NCBI GenBank assembly: GCA_002898115.1
Contig: BDTL01000039.1
Location: forward strand, 1 to 6,106
From: a bacterium BMS3Bbin02
Lineage (GTDB): Bacteria; Actinomycetota; Acidimicrobiia; Spongiisociales; UBA5794
DNA length: 6,106 nt
Direction: 5' to 3'
Below are positions 1 to 6,106 of the stretch, one piece after another. Positions within the stretch are counted from its first letter, which is position 1, and each line of letters opens with the position of its first letter. Below the pieces are notes generated by a model. The model made no database searches. It was not told the origin of the DNA and was given only the letters and a program-made list of their open reading frames with translations. The translations under genes and the position numbers were made by a program.

Positions 1-1095
1 CGGTTCGGTCGGCCCGATAACCCACGTCGGTCGGTCGATTGTCTTGGCCGAAGCGACGTCGATCACCAGGACGTCGGCGGGGCCGGTCGTAGCCGGAACA
101 ACATCCGGCAATGCTTGAAGGAGTGTTTCGAGAAACGGCGAGCTCTCTCCGACTATCGCCGAGGTCACCGTTGCTGTCTCACCGAGAACGATGACTGACG
201 AGTCGTCCGCGGGAAGTGCATCGTCGGCACCCACCAGACTCGCTTCGATTGTCTGGCCTGGTCCGGCGTCTACCGGGATGATCCGAGTAATCCGTCCCGC
301 CGGGTCAAGCGCCAAATCCTCCGACGAGATCGGAAGGCCGTCAACACGGATCTCAAGCCGAACATCTTCGTCACGCGCCGAGAAACTCGTGACCTCGACA
401 AAGACACGAGGAAGCCCCTGCCCGGGGACATCCGTATTGAGGGCAGTAATCGCGATGTTATCTCCAACCGCACTCACGAGGATGTGACGAACCGAACCCA
501 TGGGTCCCGGCAGCGCCGCCTCGTCATCTCCGTCAGAGACGAGAAGGATCGTTGAGGCACGGTCCGGGGTCGACAATCCCCTGGCAAGTGTGATGGCCCC
601 ACTGAGGTCCGCCTGACCGCCGGTTGGTCTAAGACCGGCGATTGCTGACCGAACCGTTTCCGGGTCGTCGGTGAACGCCACCACAACCCGGGGCACCACA
701 CCGGCTTCCACGACCGACACCAACTGTTCCTCAGATACGTCGTCGAGCGTGTCGAAGATTATCTCGGTTGTCTTGTCCCATCGTCCCTCGATGGCCATCG
801 ACCCGGACGTGTCAACGACCCACACCGTATGAGGACCAAGAACCGTTCTGACGCGATCAAAGGGACGTGCGAGCGCAAGTGCGAAGAGCAACAAAGCAAG
901 GAGCTGAAGTAACAATGCTGCGGTCACGGTGAGTCGCTGCCACGGCAGCGCCGCTGACACAAACTCATCTTCGTCGCCCCACAACATGACTGATGGGACT
1001 TCCACCGTTGCGCGCCGACTCCGCAACATATAAAGAACAAGGAGCGGGATCGAAAGTCCGGCCGCTGCAAGTCCGAGCGGTGCAAGGAGGTTCAT
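1..1095 (-). CDS. BatA-like VWA-domain membrane protein (C-terminus beyond window)
   Basis: An uninterrupted frame of 365 codons starts at ATG 1095-1093 and is still open at the left edge, so the C-terminus is missing. The start has an AGGAG ribosome site (1103-1107) seven bases upstream and overlaps the DUF58 stop as ATGA. Residues 1-28 (MNLLAPLGLAAAGLSIPLLV, then a YMLRSRR end) match the BatA/aerotolerance N-terminal domain. A second hydrophobic helix spans about 57-77. A VWA domain follows, with the metal-site motif DTSGSM at 95-100 and the later acidic site VSDGDDE at 186-192. Residues 215-305 look like a beta-rich domain, and from about 306 a region (AIVGESSPFLETLLQALP) resembles the tail domain of BatA/VWA proteins. 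By the positive-inside rule the VWA domain probably lies outside the membrane (inference). Family members usually act with MoxR ATPases and DUF58 proteins, both encoded just upstream. Family assignment is firm; the substrate is unknown. Confidence 0.9.
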   Translation of the reverse strand, partial: MNLLAPLGLAAAGLSIPLLVLYMLRSRRATVEVPSVMLWGDEDEFVSAALPWQRLTVTAALLLQLLALLLFALALARPFDRVRTVLGPHTVWVVDTSGSMAIEGRWDKTTEIIFDTLDDVSEEQLVSVVEAGVVPRVVVAFTDDPETVRSAIAGLRPTGGQADLSGAITLARGLSTPDRASTILLVSDGDDEAALPGPMGSVRHILVSAVGDNIAITALNTDVPGQGLPRVFVEVTSFSARDEDVRLEIRVDGLPISSEDLALDPAGRITRIIPVDAGPGQTIEASLVGADDALPADDSSVIVLGETATVTSAIVGESSPFLETLLQALPDVVPATTGPADVLVIDVASAKTIDRPTWVIGPTEP

Positions 1096-1955
1096 CGGAC
1101 CGCTCCTGCTCGCATAAGATGGTCAAGTCCGGCCTGGAACGCACCGTCATCGGCGCGAACGAAGACGTATGAAAACCCGACCGATGCCGCAACCTTCTCG
1201 GCCTGCGCCCGGAATTCGGCAACCCTGGCGACGTAACGGTCGAGAGCCTTGGCCGACAATGACACATTCCGCTCAGCTGATGTCTCCGCGTCGCGCAGGG
1301 TGAGATCGCCGGTGAGGTCCGGGTTGAGCTCGGAGGGCGCCAGGGTGTGAAGGATGATGCCCCCGCCACGCACACCGAGGGTTTTGATAGCAAGCTCCCA
1401 ACCGGGTTCCAGGAGATCGCTGATCACGACAAACGGACCGCGCAACGCCGATGACGAAGCCGCCGTCCTCGCTGCCTCTATGAGACCGCCGCGCCCATCC
1501 GGCTCAAGCGATTCGATCGCGGCCTCGAACTGCGGCCACGACGACCGGTGTCGCAGCCAGGGACCCTGCGACGGACGCCCGTGCGGACCGGTCGCCATCA
1601 GACGTACACGGTCACCCGCACCGAGGCTCAGATAGGCGACCATTCCGGCAAGCTCTTGGGCGGTGCGCCACTTCCTCCCGAACTTCATCGAACCACTGGC
1701 GTCCAGAACGATCCGCAACGGCAGTTCATCCTCCGCCTCGAACAGTTTGATCAGCACAACTCCGAGGCGTGCCCAGAGGTTGTAGTCGATCCTCCGGAAA
1801 TCATCACCCGGGATGTACTCGCGATAGTCGGCGAAGTCCATGGACTCACCGAGACGGAGTGATCGGTTCGTCCCCGTCCAAATGCCTCGAACCCTGCCGC
1901 CGGCGACGACCGAGAGTCTATCAAGCCGGGAGCGCGCGTCGGTGTCGAGAATCAC
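1092..1955 (-). CDS. DUF58 family protein with VWA-like domain
   Basis: This 287-residue protein starts at GTG 1955-1953, which overlaps the MoxR stop as GTGA. No convincing Shine-Dalgarno sequence precedes it, so translation probably depends on coupling to MoxR. The next Met (residue 39) would delete conserved sequence, so the GTG start is preferred. The DUF58 hallmark is at about 39-64 (DFADYREYIPGDDFRRIDYN, then LWARLG). A VWA-like fold follows, with DASGSM at 85-90 and VVISDLLEP at 176-184. The position where VWA metal sites usually carry Thr reads GRGGLIEA (154-161), without Thr. There is no obvious signal peptide or membrane helix, so it is likely cytoplasmic or membrane-associated through partners. 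DUF58 proteins are standard neighbours of MoxR ATPases and are taken to be adaptors or co-factors of the MoxR chaperone; the exact role is not known. Confidence 0.95.
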   Translation of the reverse strand: MILDTDARSRLDRLSVVAGGRVRGIWTGTNRSLRLGESMDFADYREYIPGDDFRRIDYNLWARLGVVLIKLFEAEDELPLRIVLDASGSMKFGRKWRTAQELAGMVAYLSLGAGDRVRLMATGPHGRPSQGPWLRHRSSWPQFEAAIESLEPDGRGGLIEAARTAASSSALRGPFVVISDLLEPGWELAIKTLGVRGGGIILHTLAPSELNPDLTGDLTLRDAETSAERNVSLSAKALDRYVARVAEFRAQAEKVAASVGFSYVFVRADDGAFQAGLDHLMRAGAVR

Positions 1956-2920
1956 TCGGTTACCGTGGGTGCTGGGTGGGCTTCGAGAATGTCGGCAACA
2001 AGAGAGTCCGCGGTAACGCCGTCGACCGCCGCCTCATACCCGAGCACCATCCGATGTCGCAGGGCTAGCGGAGCCGTGAAGTGCATGTCCTCGGTGGTGG
2101 CGTGGGTGCGCGCTTCGACGAGAGTGCGCGCCTTGGATCCAAGAATCATCGCCTGGGCGCCACGGGGACTCGCCCCGTATCGCACGTAGCTCTTGACGCG
2201 GTCCGGCGCGAGAGGCGAATTCGGGTGCGTCGCAGATATGAGCGTCGCGGCGTACGTGAGTAGATGAGTACCGACAGGGACTTCACGAACGAGTTCGAGC
2301 ATGTCGGTGAGTTCGGAAGCCGACAATGTCGGCTTGATCTCAACGGTTTCTACGCCGGTCGTGCGCTCCAGAATGTCGACTAGATCACGCTGAGACGGAA
2401 ACGGTACGAGGACCTTGAACAGGAACCGGTCGAGCTGAGCCTCAGGAAGCGGGTAGGTGCCCTCCATCTCGAGGGGGTTCTGCGTCGCCATGACAAAAAA
2501 CGGCCGCGGCAGTTGATGCGACACGCCGCTGAGGGTGACCTGGCGTTCCTGCATCGCCTCGAGCAACGCCGACTGAGTCTTGGGCGTTGCTCGATTCACC
2601 TCGTCGGCCAGTACCACGTTCGCGAAGACGGGACCGGAGTGGAACGAGAATCCGCCATCGCTGAGAACGTTGGTTCCAATGATGTCCGCCGGCATCAGAT
2701 CGGGGGTGAACTGGACGCGCCCAAAAGCGACCCCGAGCGCATCACCGAGTGACCGGAGAAGGAGCGTCTTGCCGAGCCCCGGCACACCCTCAAGGAGAAC
2801 ATGACCCTCACTGAGCAACCCGAGCAGCACCGACCGCACAAGGTCCTGTTGCCCGACAATCACTCGTGCCAGCTCTTCCTCGAGCTCCGATACCTTGGCT
2901 GCAAACGTTTCCGGGGTCAT
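1952..2920 (-). CDS. MoxR-family AAA+ ATPase
   Basis: This 322-residue cytoplasmic ATPase has the usual length for MoxR proteins. The ATG at 2920-2918 overlaps the stop of the upstream gene (ATGA) and has a GGAG ribosome site at 2929-2932, eight bases away. Visible motifs in order: N-terminal helix with VGQ (22-24), Walker A GVPGLGKT (45-52), the MoxR segment GRVQFTPDLMPADIIG (67-82), Walker B VLADEVNR (103-110), the insert TQSALLEAMQERQVTLSG (115-132), sensor 1 ATQNP (145-149), arginine-finger region PEAQLDRF (159-166) and sensor 2 ASPRGAQAM (250-258). All catalytic elements look intact. MoxR ATPases form ring assemblies that remodel partner proteins, often for cofactor insertion or complex maturation, together with VWA proteins. 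Here the DUF58 and BatA-like VWA genes follow directly, which fits that pairing. The specific client cannot be read from the sequence. Confidence 0.97.
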   Translation of the reverse strand: MTPETFAAKVSELEEELARVIVGQQDLVRSVLLGLLSEGHVLLEGVPGLGKTLLLRSLGDALGVAFGRVQFTPDLMPADIIGTNVLSDGGFSFHSGPVFANVVLADEVNRATPKTQSALLEAMQERQVTLSGVSHQLPRPFFVMATQNPLEMEGTYPLPEAQLDRFLFKVLVPFPSQRDLVDILERTTGVETVEIKPTLSASELTDMLELVREVPVGTHLLTYAATLISATHPNSPLAPDRVKSYVRYGASPRGAQAMILGSKARTLVEARTHATTEDMHFTAPLALRHRMVLGYEAAVDGVTADSLVADILEAHPAPTVTE

Positions 2921-4524
2921 GGTTCTAGCTCCGTGAAATAGATTCGTATGAGGTCTTTCAGTGACGCGGGGATCGCCAACGTCTCAAGTGAGTCGTTCGC
3001 AGATCGTTGGTAGTCAGCGTATCGATCGGTGTACGGCGACAGTGGCACGTTGGCGAGACCACCCGTGCCATCAGTCTTGCCAGTGATGGATCCGTCGGGA
3101 TTCTCCACATCGAAACGTACCTGCACCTCGTCCCCGCGCTGTCCACCGGTCGGGTTATAGATTTCCGAACGACCGGGATCCTTGGCCGCATCTTTGTCGC
3201 CGAACGCCGGACCGCCGCTCTGACCACTCTGACCGTTGCCAGGCTGCTGGCTCGAAGCACCACCACCGCCGCCGCCGCCGCCACCGCCCTGGCCTTGACC
3301 CTGGCCTTGACCTTGACCTTGACCTTGACCCTGACCCTGACCCTGACCTTGACCTTGACCTTGACCCTGACCCTGGCCCTGGCCCTGGCCCTGGCCCTGG
3401 CCTTGACCTTGACCCTGACCTTGGCCTTGGCCCTGGCCCTGGTTTTGTTGCTGTTGCTGCGCATCCGCAATGGCCTGTTGCGCATCACGCACCGCGGACG
3501 AGGCCTGGGCCCGATCCTGTTGTGCCTGAACCCTGTTGCCGGCGGCCTGCACTGCGTCCGCTGCCGCGGCGATCGCATCGCCGTTGCCGCCTCGAGTAAT
3601 GTCGTTGGCGGCGTTCTCAAGCGCATCGGCAAGCTCAGTCGACGTCCCCGCCGTGCTATCGGCTAGCTGCTGAAGTTGCTCCGCCGCGGCGGCTCGATCC
3701 GCTTCGGACAGTGAGCCGATCTCCTCTGCCAGATTACGCAACTGTTCCTCGGCGCTCGAGCCCTTTCCCACCGGCTCTTGTGCGATCTTGTCGTCGATGC
3801 CCGCAAGTGCAGTCTTCAACGCCAGGGCCTGGTCATCGGTTCCTTCGGCAAGCGCTTGACGAGCCTCAGCAAGTGTCTCCATTGCCTGTTCGAGATCTGG
3901 CGCCTGCCGGAGTTCCGCGGCGGCTTCGCGAATCCGATCGCGAACCTCGGGAGTCTCAATCTGGTCGGCAACGTCTTCGATCTCGTCCGCAATAGTGTTC
4001 ACCGTCTGCTCAACCTCTTGCCGACGCTGCAACTCGGCGTCGGCCTGAGATGCCGGAACGGCAAGCACGACAGAAGCAACCAGCGTCAAGCCGGCAAGTG
4101 CGAGCAGCCGCGGTTGTGGATTCCACCAACCAAAGTCCCTCATCGACCGTCCATCAGCCCACGCGGAAGCGCCCGCTACCTGGGCCTCGACAAGCTGGCC
4201 CGATTCACCACGTCCGACAAGATCAAGCGCGGTGGCTACCCGATCAGCGCCTCCAAGGCGTTGGTCGACAGCGAGTGCCGCTGCCGCACGGGAGGGGCGC
4301 CGCACAGCACCGATCAGAACAGCACCGGCGATCGCCACGACAAACATCCCGATAGCGACCGGTTCCGCCCACACAAGTACAACGAGACGTGCAACTCCGA
4401 GCATGAGAGCGGAGAGGGCACCCGCGATCGCCACCAGAACAACAACGCTGTCGAGCGTCCGCTCCAAACGGATTCGACGGACTGCCGCGTCGATGAGCCG
4501 GGACACCGATTCAGGAAGGGGCAT
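2917..4524 (-). CDS. Three-helix membrane protein with coiled coil and (Gln-Gly)26 tail (DUF4175-like architecture)
   Basis: This 535-residue protein starts at ATG 4524-4522 (MPLPESVSRLIDAAVRRI), chosen because a GGGAGGG ribosome site lies just upstream and the extension to 4623 reads as unrelated sequence inside the permease gene. It overlaps the permease by 14 bases. Hydrophobic helices lie at about 26-51, 54-74 and 138-158. Residues 160-360 are Ala/Glu/Gln-rich with coiled-coil character. Then come QQQQQN, 26 perfect Gln-Gly pairs (362-413), a run of ten Gly (413-422), a Ser/Gly/Gln linker, and a less repetitive C-terminus (about 443-535) ending IPASLKDLIRIYFTELEP. The charge pattern suggests the coiled coil and tail are extracytoplasmic (inference). 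The third helix ends in VPASQADA, so cleavage there is conceivable but unproven. The layout recalls DUF4175-type proteins, which also carry Gln/Gly-rich stretches; homology is not certain. Position before MoxR suggests a partner or client-holding role for the MoxR-VWA module. Confidence 0.85.
   Translation of the reverse strand: MPLPESVSRLIDAAVRRIRLERTLDSVVVLVAIAGALSALMLGVARLVVLVWAEPVAIGMFVVAIAGAVLIGAVRRPSRAAAALAVDQRLGGADRVATALDLVGRGESGQLVEAQVAGASAWADGRSMRDFGWWNPQPRLLALAGLTLVASVVLAVPASQADAELQRRQEVEQTVNTIADEIEDVADQIETPEVRDRIREAAAELRQAPDLEQAMETLAEARQALAEGTDDQALALKTALAGIDDKIAQEPVGKGSSAEEQLRNLAEEIGSLSEADRAAAAEQLQQLADSTAGTSTELADALENAANDITRGGNGDAIAAAADAVQAAGNRVQAQQDRAQASSAVRDAQQAIADAQQQQQNQGQGQGQGQGQGQGQGQGQGQGQGQGQGQGQGQGQGQGQGQGQGQGQGQGQGGGGGGGGGGASSQQPGNGQSGQSGGPAFGDKDAAKDPGRSEIYNPTGGQRGDEVQVRFDVENPDGSITGKTDGTGGLANVPLSPYTDRYADYQRSANDSLETLAIPASLKDLIRIYFTELEP
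3259..3285 (-). repeat. Poly-glycine codon run (GGC/GGT)
   Basis: Nine glycine codons follow directly on the last Gln-Gly pair, giving ten consecutive Gly residues (413-422). The centre is a pure GGC trinucleotide run and the edges are GGT. It acts as a flexible continuation of the tail. Confidence 0.95.
3286..3441 (-). repeat. 26-copy hexamer repeat CARGGY encoding (Gln-Gly)26
   Basis: The coding strand carries 26 uninterrupted six-base units of the form CARGGY. Every unit encodes Gln-Gly. Variation is limited to synonymous transitions: 14 CAG and 12 CAA for Gln, and only GGC or GGT for Gly. Because the unit is a multiple of three, changes in copy number by slippage would lengthen or shorten the protein without a frameshift. 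Confidence 0.97.
3365..3397 (-). other. Potential G-quadruplex motif, six GGG tracts with 3-base loops
   Basis: Where consecutive Gln codons are CAG, each pair with the following GGY creates GGG. Six such tracts occur at exact six-base spacing here, on the coding strand and hence in the mRNA. Four GGG tracts with short loops meet the usual definition of a potential quadruplex. Whether it folds, or affects translation, is not known; it may be only a by-product of the Gln-Gly coding. Confidence 0.55.
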
Positions 4525-5602
4525 GTGCCCTCCCTTTGCGGCGCTTGCCGATTGTGCGTTCGCTTCTTGCAGGTACCCGGACCATGCGAACCGTCGCCCA
4601 CAACGCGAGGCCGGCGATCCCAAGCATCAAGACAACGTACCCGAGCCACACATCCCCACGTTTCCTAACTATGGACGAATCTGCGTTGTTGAAACCCGGC
4701 CCAAATTCGTCGCCGATAAAGACACCGCCGTCAAAACCCCCGCGATCAAAAAACACCTCTCCCTCGAACCCTCCACGGTAGGAGTTGAAGGCTACACCCT
4801 GTCGTTTCAGGAGTATCCGTTTGAACATGCCGTAGGCGCCGTCGCCGAGCGGGTTTTGCTGATACTCCAGGACGTTTGTCGTCGAGTCAACCAGTGCGAG
4901 GTATGGGTTGAACCACACGGATATCAGTTCGCGGCCATCGTCCTGCGGCACGATACCGGTGTAAACCGTGACCGATTCCGGGCCATCCACGACGGTTCCC
5001 TCGACACCGATCGCAACAGCCGAGCCGATAACGAGCACAGCCACAAGGAGGTAGGAGCCCACGACCGCTGACTGTGTCGAACGCGCCCGGGACGACCGCC
5101 ACACGCTAAACGCCGCAACGGTGAATCCGGTGACCGCGATCACGACCATACCTCTCACAACGTCAGCAACAGTGGCCCCGCCCATAACAAAGGGAATTGC
5201 GAAGAGCGGAAGTGTCGTGATGACGAGGAGTGCAAGATAGGCAATCGCCGCCGTCACCTTCCCCAGCACAATCTGAAGAGCCGACATCTGACTGACCTGG
5301 AGCAGTTTGAACGTCTGGCGTTCCTTCTCTCCAACAATCGATGGCGCAGCCTGGGCCGGGACCACGAAGACGACGGCCGTGAGGATGGAGAGCAGAAGGA
5401 TCTGAAAAATCAGCCGCCCCGCGGACGCAGTAACGACCGACGGTGCAACTGCCCGGCCAAAGATGTAGCTTGTGGCCTGCCGGGACCCCGTATACGACAG
5501 CCATACGATCCCGCCGAAAACGGTGACGAACAAAGACATGACGATTGGAGTCCTCAGCGTGCGGAACCTCTCGCGCATTTCGCGCAGCGTGACAGGATTC
5601 AC
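4511..5602 (-). CDS. ABC-2 type transporter permease
   Basis: This 363-residue integral membrane protein starts at GTG 5602-5600, overlapping the stop of the ATPase gene (GTGA) and preceded by a near-perfect GGAGGTGA site. The N-terminus (NPVTLREMRERFRTLRTP, 2-19) is the amphipathic elbow helix typical of ABC-2 permeases. Hydrophobic helices lie at about 18-36, 65-84, 114-138, 146-168, 178-200 and 317-340, giving six spans. The segment IVGEKERQTFKLLQVSQMSA (89-108), followed by QIVLGK, is a family hallmark that contacts the ATPase. A long outer loop (about 201-316) contains FNPYLALVD (231-239) and a Gly/Phe-rich tandem repeat at 276-297. The basic tail (RSERTIGKRRKGRAH) is probably cytoplasmic. 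With the adjacent ATPase it should form an exporter; the cargo is unknown. Conserved linkage to the MoxR module suggests a shared process at the cell envelope. Confidence 0.93.
   Translation of the reverse strand: MNPVTLREMRERFRTLRTPIVMSLFVTVFGGIVWLSYTGSRQATSYIFGRAVAPSVVTASAGRLIFQILLLSILTAVVFVVPAQAAPSIVGEKERQTFKLLQVSQMSALQIVLGKVTAAIAYLALLVITTLPLFAIPFVMGGATVADVVRGMVVIAVTGFTVAAFSVWRSSRARSTQSAVVGSYLLVAVLVIGSAVAIGVEGTVVDGPESVTVYTGIVPQDDGRELISVWFNPYLALVDSTTNVLEYQQNPLGDGAYGMFKRILLKRQGVAFNSYRGGFEGEVFFDRGGFDGGVFIGDEFGPGFNNADSSIVRKRGDVWLGYVVLMLGIAGLALWATVRMVRVPARSERTIGKRRKGRAHAPS
4528..4534 (-). promoter_or_regulatory. Ribosome binding site of the coiled-coil/QG protein
   Basis: GGGAGGG lies three to four bases before the ATG at 4524, inside the last codons of the permease. 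It supports 4524 as the start over the in-frame upstream codon at 4623. Confidence 0.75.
4712..4777 (-). repeat. Two tandem 33-base units encoding an 11-residue repeat in the permease loop
   Basis: Residues 276-286 (RGGFEGEVFFD) and 287-297 (RGGFDGGVFIG) of the permease are adjacent and match at 7 of 11 positions. The DNA units match at about 20 of 33 bases, so the duplication is old or held at the protein level. A further GDEFGPGF follows. The repeat lies in the large outer loop before the last helix. Confidence 0.7.
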
Positions 5603-6106
5603 AGCTCGTCACCTCCGGCCCCGACGGTCAGGCTCATGAAGATGCTTTCAAGGCTCTGCCCCTGGAGAGTCCACTCGAACACCGGGATGTCTGCGCCTAT
5701 CGCGCGCCGCAGTAGTTCCGCTCCTACCGTGTCGTCGCCGGCGAACTTGAAGTCGCAAACATCGCGTTCAACCGTGACAGAACCGACTTCGGGCTGGTCA
5801 CGAAGCCACAGCTCGGTGGTTTCGACCGCGGTTTCGTGAACCCGGACGCGCACGGTCCGATGTCCCACAGCACCGTTGCGCAATTCATCAACCGTTCCTT
5901 CGACAACGACCTTGCCATGGTCGATGACAGCAAGGTGTGAACACATCCCCTCGAGCTCCGAAAGAATATGGCTTGAGATGACGATCGTGCGACCCATCCG
6001 GTTGAGTTCGGCGACAAGTTCGCGGAGATGTACGCGGGCTCTCGGGTTGAGACCCGAAGCCGGCTCGTCAAGAATAAACACGGAAGGATCGTGGACCAAC
6101 GCCCTG
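5599..6106 (-). CDS. ABC transporter ATP-binding protein (N-terminus beyond window)
   Basis: Only the last 168 residues are present; the frame is open at the right edge, and the Walker A, Q-loop and signature motifs must lie outside. The visible part begins RALVHDPSVFILDEPASGLN, containing Walker B (VFILDE) and the D-loop (SGLNPRAR), then the H-loop VISSHILSEL, followed by LAVIDHGKVVVEGTVDEL. The remaining ~100 residues form the C-terminal domain typical of ABC-2 exporter ATPases and end in LQGQSLESIFMSLTVGAGGD. The TTG at 6099 is not a start because it falls inside the conserved Walker B lead-in. The stop overlaps the GTG start of the permease, so the two are a coupled exporter pair. The protein acts on the cytoplasmic face and hydrolyses ATP to drive transport; the missing motifs cannot be checked here. 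Confidence 0.95.
   Translation of the reverse strand, partial: RALVHDPSVFILDEPASGLNPRARVHLRELVAELNRMGRTIVISSHILSELEGMCSHLAVIDHGKVVVEGTVDELRNGAVGHRTVRVRVHETAVETTELWLRDQPEVGSVTVERDVCDFKFAGDDTVGAELLRRAIGADIPVFEWTLQGQSLESIFMSLTVGAGGDEL
5609..5616 (-). promoter_or_regulatory. Ribosome binding site of the permease
   Basis: GGAGGTGA sits six bases before the GTG at 5602 and lies within the last codons of the ATPase gene. It fixes the permease start at GTG despite the absence of an ATG. Confidence 0.85.

Noticed and set aside
965..1393. Minus-strand 142-codon frame spanning the DUF58/BatA junction
   Set aside because: It overlaps two well-supported genes in another phase and has no coherent domain.
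3286..3441. Possible CRISPR-like or intergenic tandem array
   Set aside because: Units are six bases with no spacers, fully in frame inside a coding region.
2958..3632. Minus-strand frame of 224 codons rich in Arg-Ala and Lys-Val
   Set aside because: It is a shifted frame of the same repeat; the composition is simply the hexamer read out of phase, with no ribosome site or family features.
3007..3666. Plus-strand open frame of 219 codons rich in alternating Leu-Thr and Leu-Ala
   Set aside because: It is the antisense reading of the Gln-Gly hexamer repeat. The opposing frame has a complete gene with ribosome site, coupling overlaps and coherent domains.
4525..4623. N-terminal extension of the coiled-coil protein from a start at 4623
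   Set aside because: The 33 extra residues (MGSPASRCGRRFAWSGYLQE onward) read as an out-of-phase part of the permease gene and would enlarge the overlap to 113 bases; the ribosome site points to 4524.
3778..5071. Long plus-strand frames across the permease and coiled-coil genes
   Set aside because: They are antisense to well-supported genes, have no recognisable domains and show low-complexity, Arg/Thr/Pro-rich composition typical of shadow frames in GC-rich DNA.
5163..5612. Minus-strand 149-codon frame beginning just upstream of the permease start
   Set aside because: It is a shifted frame of the permease; the sequence lacks hydrophobic helices and family motifs, whereas the permease frame has both.

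Overview
The window is a gene-dense, high-GC bacterial segment with every recognisable gene on the minus strand. In transcription order (right to left) it holds: the C-terminal half of an ABC transporter ATPase, an ABC-2 type permease, a membrane-anchored coiled-coil protein with a long Gln-Gly repeat tail, a MoxR-family AAA+ ATPase, a DUF58 protein with a von Willebrand A (VWA)-like fold, and the first 365 codons of a BatA-like VWA membrane protein that runs off the left edge. High GC, GTG starts mixed with ATG, strong Shine-Dalgarno sequences and the overall protein style suggest an actinobacterial lineage (possibly Acidimicrobiia-like) or another GC-rich environmental phylum. This is inference; no rRNA or other taxonomic marker is present.

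Layout: 5599-6106 ABC ATPase (partial); 4511-5602 permease; 2917-4524 coiled-coil/QG protein; 1952-2920 MoxR; 1092-1955 DUF58; 1-1095 BatA-like VWA protein (partial). Each junction overlaps: GTGA at 5599-5602, 14 bases at 4511-4524, ATGA at 2917-2920, GTGA at 1952-1955 and ATGA at 1092-1095. No intergenic base remains, so there is no room for an internal intergenic promoter or terminator. The genes are almost certainly one translationally coupled operon whose promoter lies beyond the right edge and whose end lies beyond the left edge. No RNA gene, insertion sequence, CRISPR array or origin was seen.

How the parts may work together: MoxR ATPases with DUF58 and VWA/BatA partners form a known module (as in Bat-type operons), thought to act as a chaperone system for maturing protein complexes or inserting cofactors. 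Here the module is co-expressed with an ABC-2 exporter and a three-helix membrane protein that probably exposes a coiled coil and a flexible Gln-Gly tail outside the membrane. The substrate is unknown.

The most distinctive local structures are the 26-unit (Gln-Gly) hexamer repeat followed by ten glycines, a run of six GGG tracts inside it on the coding strand, and an 11-residue tandem repeat in the large outer loop of the permease. The core genes belong to known families; novelty, if any, lies in these repeats and in the combination of parts.
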